In this document: positions 63,276 to 64,000 of the stretch, one piece after another
How positions within the stretch are numbered: the stretch's first letter is position 1
Layout of the letters: every line of letters begins with the position of its first letter
Assembly (NCBI RefSeq): GCF_006547065.1
Contig: NZ_CP041243.1
Span: 248,001 to 312,000, forward strand
Length of the DNA: 64,000 bases
Direction: 5' to 3'
From: Brevundimonas sp. M20
Lineage (GTDB): Bacteria; Pseudomonadota; Alphaproteobacteria; Caulobacterales; Caulobacteraceae
Translations under genes and position numbers: made by a program
Notes under the pieces: generated by a model
The model's database searches: none
Seen by the model: the letters and a program-made list of their open reading frames with translations, nothing else
Told to the model about the DNA's origin: nothing

Positions 63276-63467
63276 ACCGTTAACCGAGCAACGAGTCTGG
63301 CTGTTAACCTGTGCACCCAAATTTGGTCATCGTTGCGTGATGAGTGCGCACCTTCGCCGGACAATGGTCTGGCGGAGGGCGCGCTTCCCCGCGTCTGAAT
63401 CCCGCCCTTGAGGCGTTTTTTCGTGCCGGCGGTCCTCCCCCGCTGCTTAGTCGAGTAACCGTTTTTC

Positions 63468-64000
63468 ATGCGAGATATCGCCCTGAGCTCCGTCCAGACC
63501 GCCTCCGATAGCGAGGCTGAAGCCCCCCGCCTCAACCGTCGCCAGGCCGCCAAGGTCCGCACCCGCCAGAAGGTTCTGGACGCCGCCCGCGCGCTCTTCG
63601 CCGAGCGCGGCTATGAGCCCGCCACCATCCGGGACATCGCCAAGGGCGCCGGTATGTCGACCGGCGCCGTGTTCGCCAACTTCCAGGACAAGGCCGAGCT
63701 GTTCGAAGCCGTTCTGGCCGAGGACATGGGCCGTCTGGCCGACTCGCTGAAGGCCGCCGTGGCCGCCGAGAGCGATCTGCGGAGCCGTCTGTTGGCCGCC
63801 CTGACCGCCGCCTATCACGCCCAGCTGGAGCATCTGCCGCTGGTTCAGGCCGTGGTCGCCCGCTCGTGGTTCCAGCCGGTCGCCGCCGAGATGCGCAGCC
63901 GCGCCGCCCTGCGTCCGGTCACCGGCATCATCGCCGAAGTGATCCAGACCGGTGTTCGTGAGGGCGAACTGGGGCAAGACACCGACGTGCGCCTGCTCAG
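63468..64000 (+). CDS. TetR-family regulator (3' end outside window)
   Basis: At least 177 codons are visible, cut by the window end. After a 22-residue tail comes the TetR DNA-binding region: RTRQKVLDAARALFAERGYEP, ATIRDIAKGAGMSTGAVFANFQDK, ELFEAVLAEDMG. The C-terminal ligand domain follows and is incomplete. ATG 63468 has no strong Shine-Dalgarno sequence; the encoded N-terminal stretch is low-complexity, so a later start is possible. Confidence 0.85.
   Translation, partial: MRDIALSSVQTASDSEAEAPRLNRRQAAKVRTRQKVLDAARALFAERGYEPATIRDIAKGAGMSTGAVFANFQDKAELFEAVLAEDMGRLADSLKAAVAAESDLRSRLLAALTAAYHAQLEHLPLVQAVVARSWFQPVAAEMRSRAALRPVTGIIAEVIQTGVREGELGQDTDVRLL

Noticed and set aside
63276..63320. Two GTTAACC words before the TetR gene as a CtrA or DnaA site
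   Set aside because: Spacing (over 20 bp) does not match CtrA, and no DnaA boxes accompany them.

Overview
The window reads as the chromosome of a GC-rich alphaproteobacterium, most likely Caulobacterales and plausibly Brevundimonas. The evidence is gene content: a CpdR-type cell-cycle receiver protein, the ChvI/ChvG two-component pair followed by a short alphaproteobacterial HprK, an EIIA and HPr, an orphan motA, a fused MnmC, and one promoter resembling those of the alphaproteobacterial general stress sigma factor (EcfG). Genus assignment is inference; no rRNA or other species marker is present.

Layout. 1-9.2 kb holds an orphan ABC ATPase, small membrane and zinc-binding proteins, a DUF885 protein coupled to a lipoprotein, an ArsR regulator divergent from a membrane protein and an acyl-CoA desaturase, glyoxalase, YqaA, DsbB and Coq7. 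9-15.5 kb holds a phytase-like lipoprotein, CobT, pyrophosphatase, a strong small-RNA candidate, an N-formylglutamate amidohydrolase, CpdR and tRNA-Val(GAC). 15.5-25.7 kb holds an OmpA-type porin, three alpha/beta hydrolases, LysR/pirin, a glutathione S-transferase and MnmC. 25.7-43.9 kb holds MotA, an acyl-CoA synthetase, a sugar dehydrogenase with a lipocalin, an ABC-2 exporter, an ArsR/SRPBCC/GST operon, and the tightly overlapped chvI-chvG-hprK-EIIA-HPr run.

43,938-53,686 is a 9.7-kb integrated element. A 22-bp exact direct repeat marks its ends: one copy is the 3' end of an intact tRNA-Ala(CGC), the other a tRNA fragment at the far end. A tyrosine integrase sits next to the tRNA, as in classical tRNA-targeting islands. 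The cargo is a helicase with a C-terminal PD-(D/E)xK-like nuclease motif, a single-chain nuclease/adenine methyltransferase/specificity protein, a serine recombinase with clustered repeat sites over its own promoter, a small membrane protein and an XRE regulator. The helicase and methyltransferase pair is the best candidate for an unusual (probably anti-phage) system here.

53.7-64 kb returns to core chromosome: YggT, 3-hydroxybutyryl-CoA dehydrogenase, DUF418, HisS, an M13 peptidase, a Kef-type antiporter and a TetR regulator cut off by the window end. Positions and motifs were read by eye; family names rest on recognised motifs and not on a database search.
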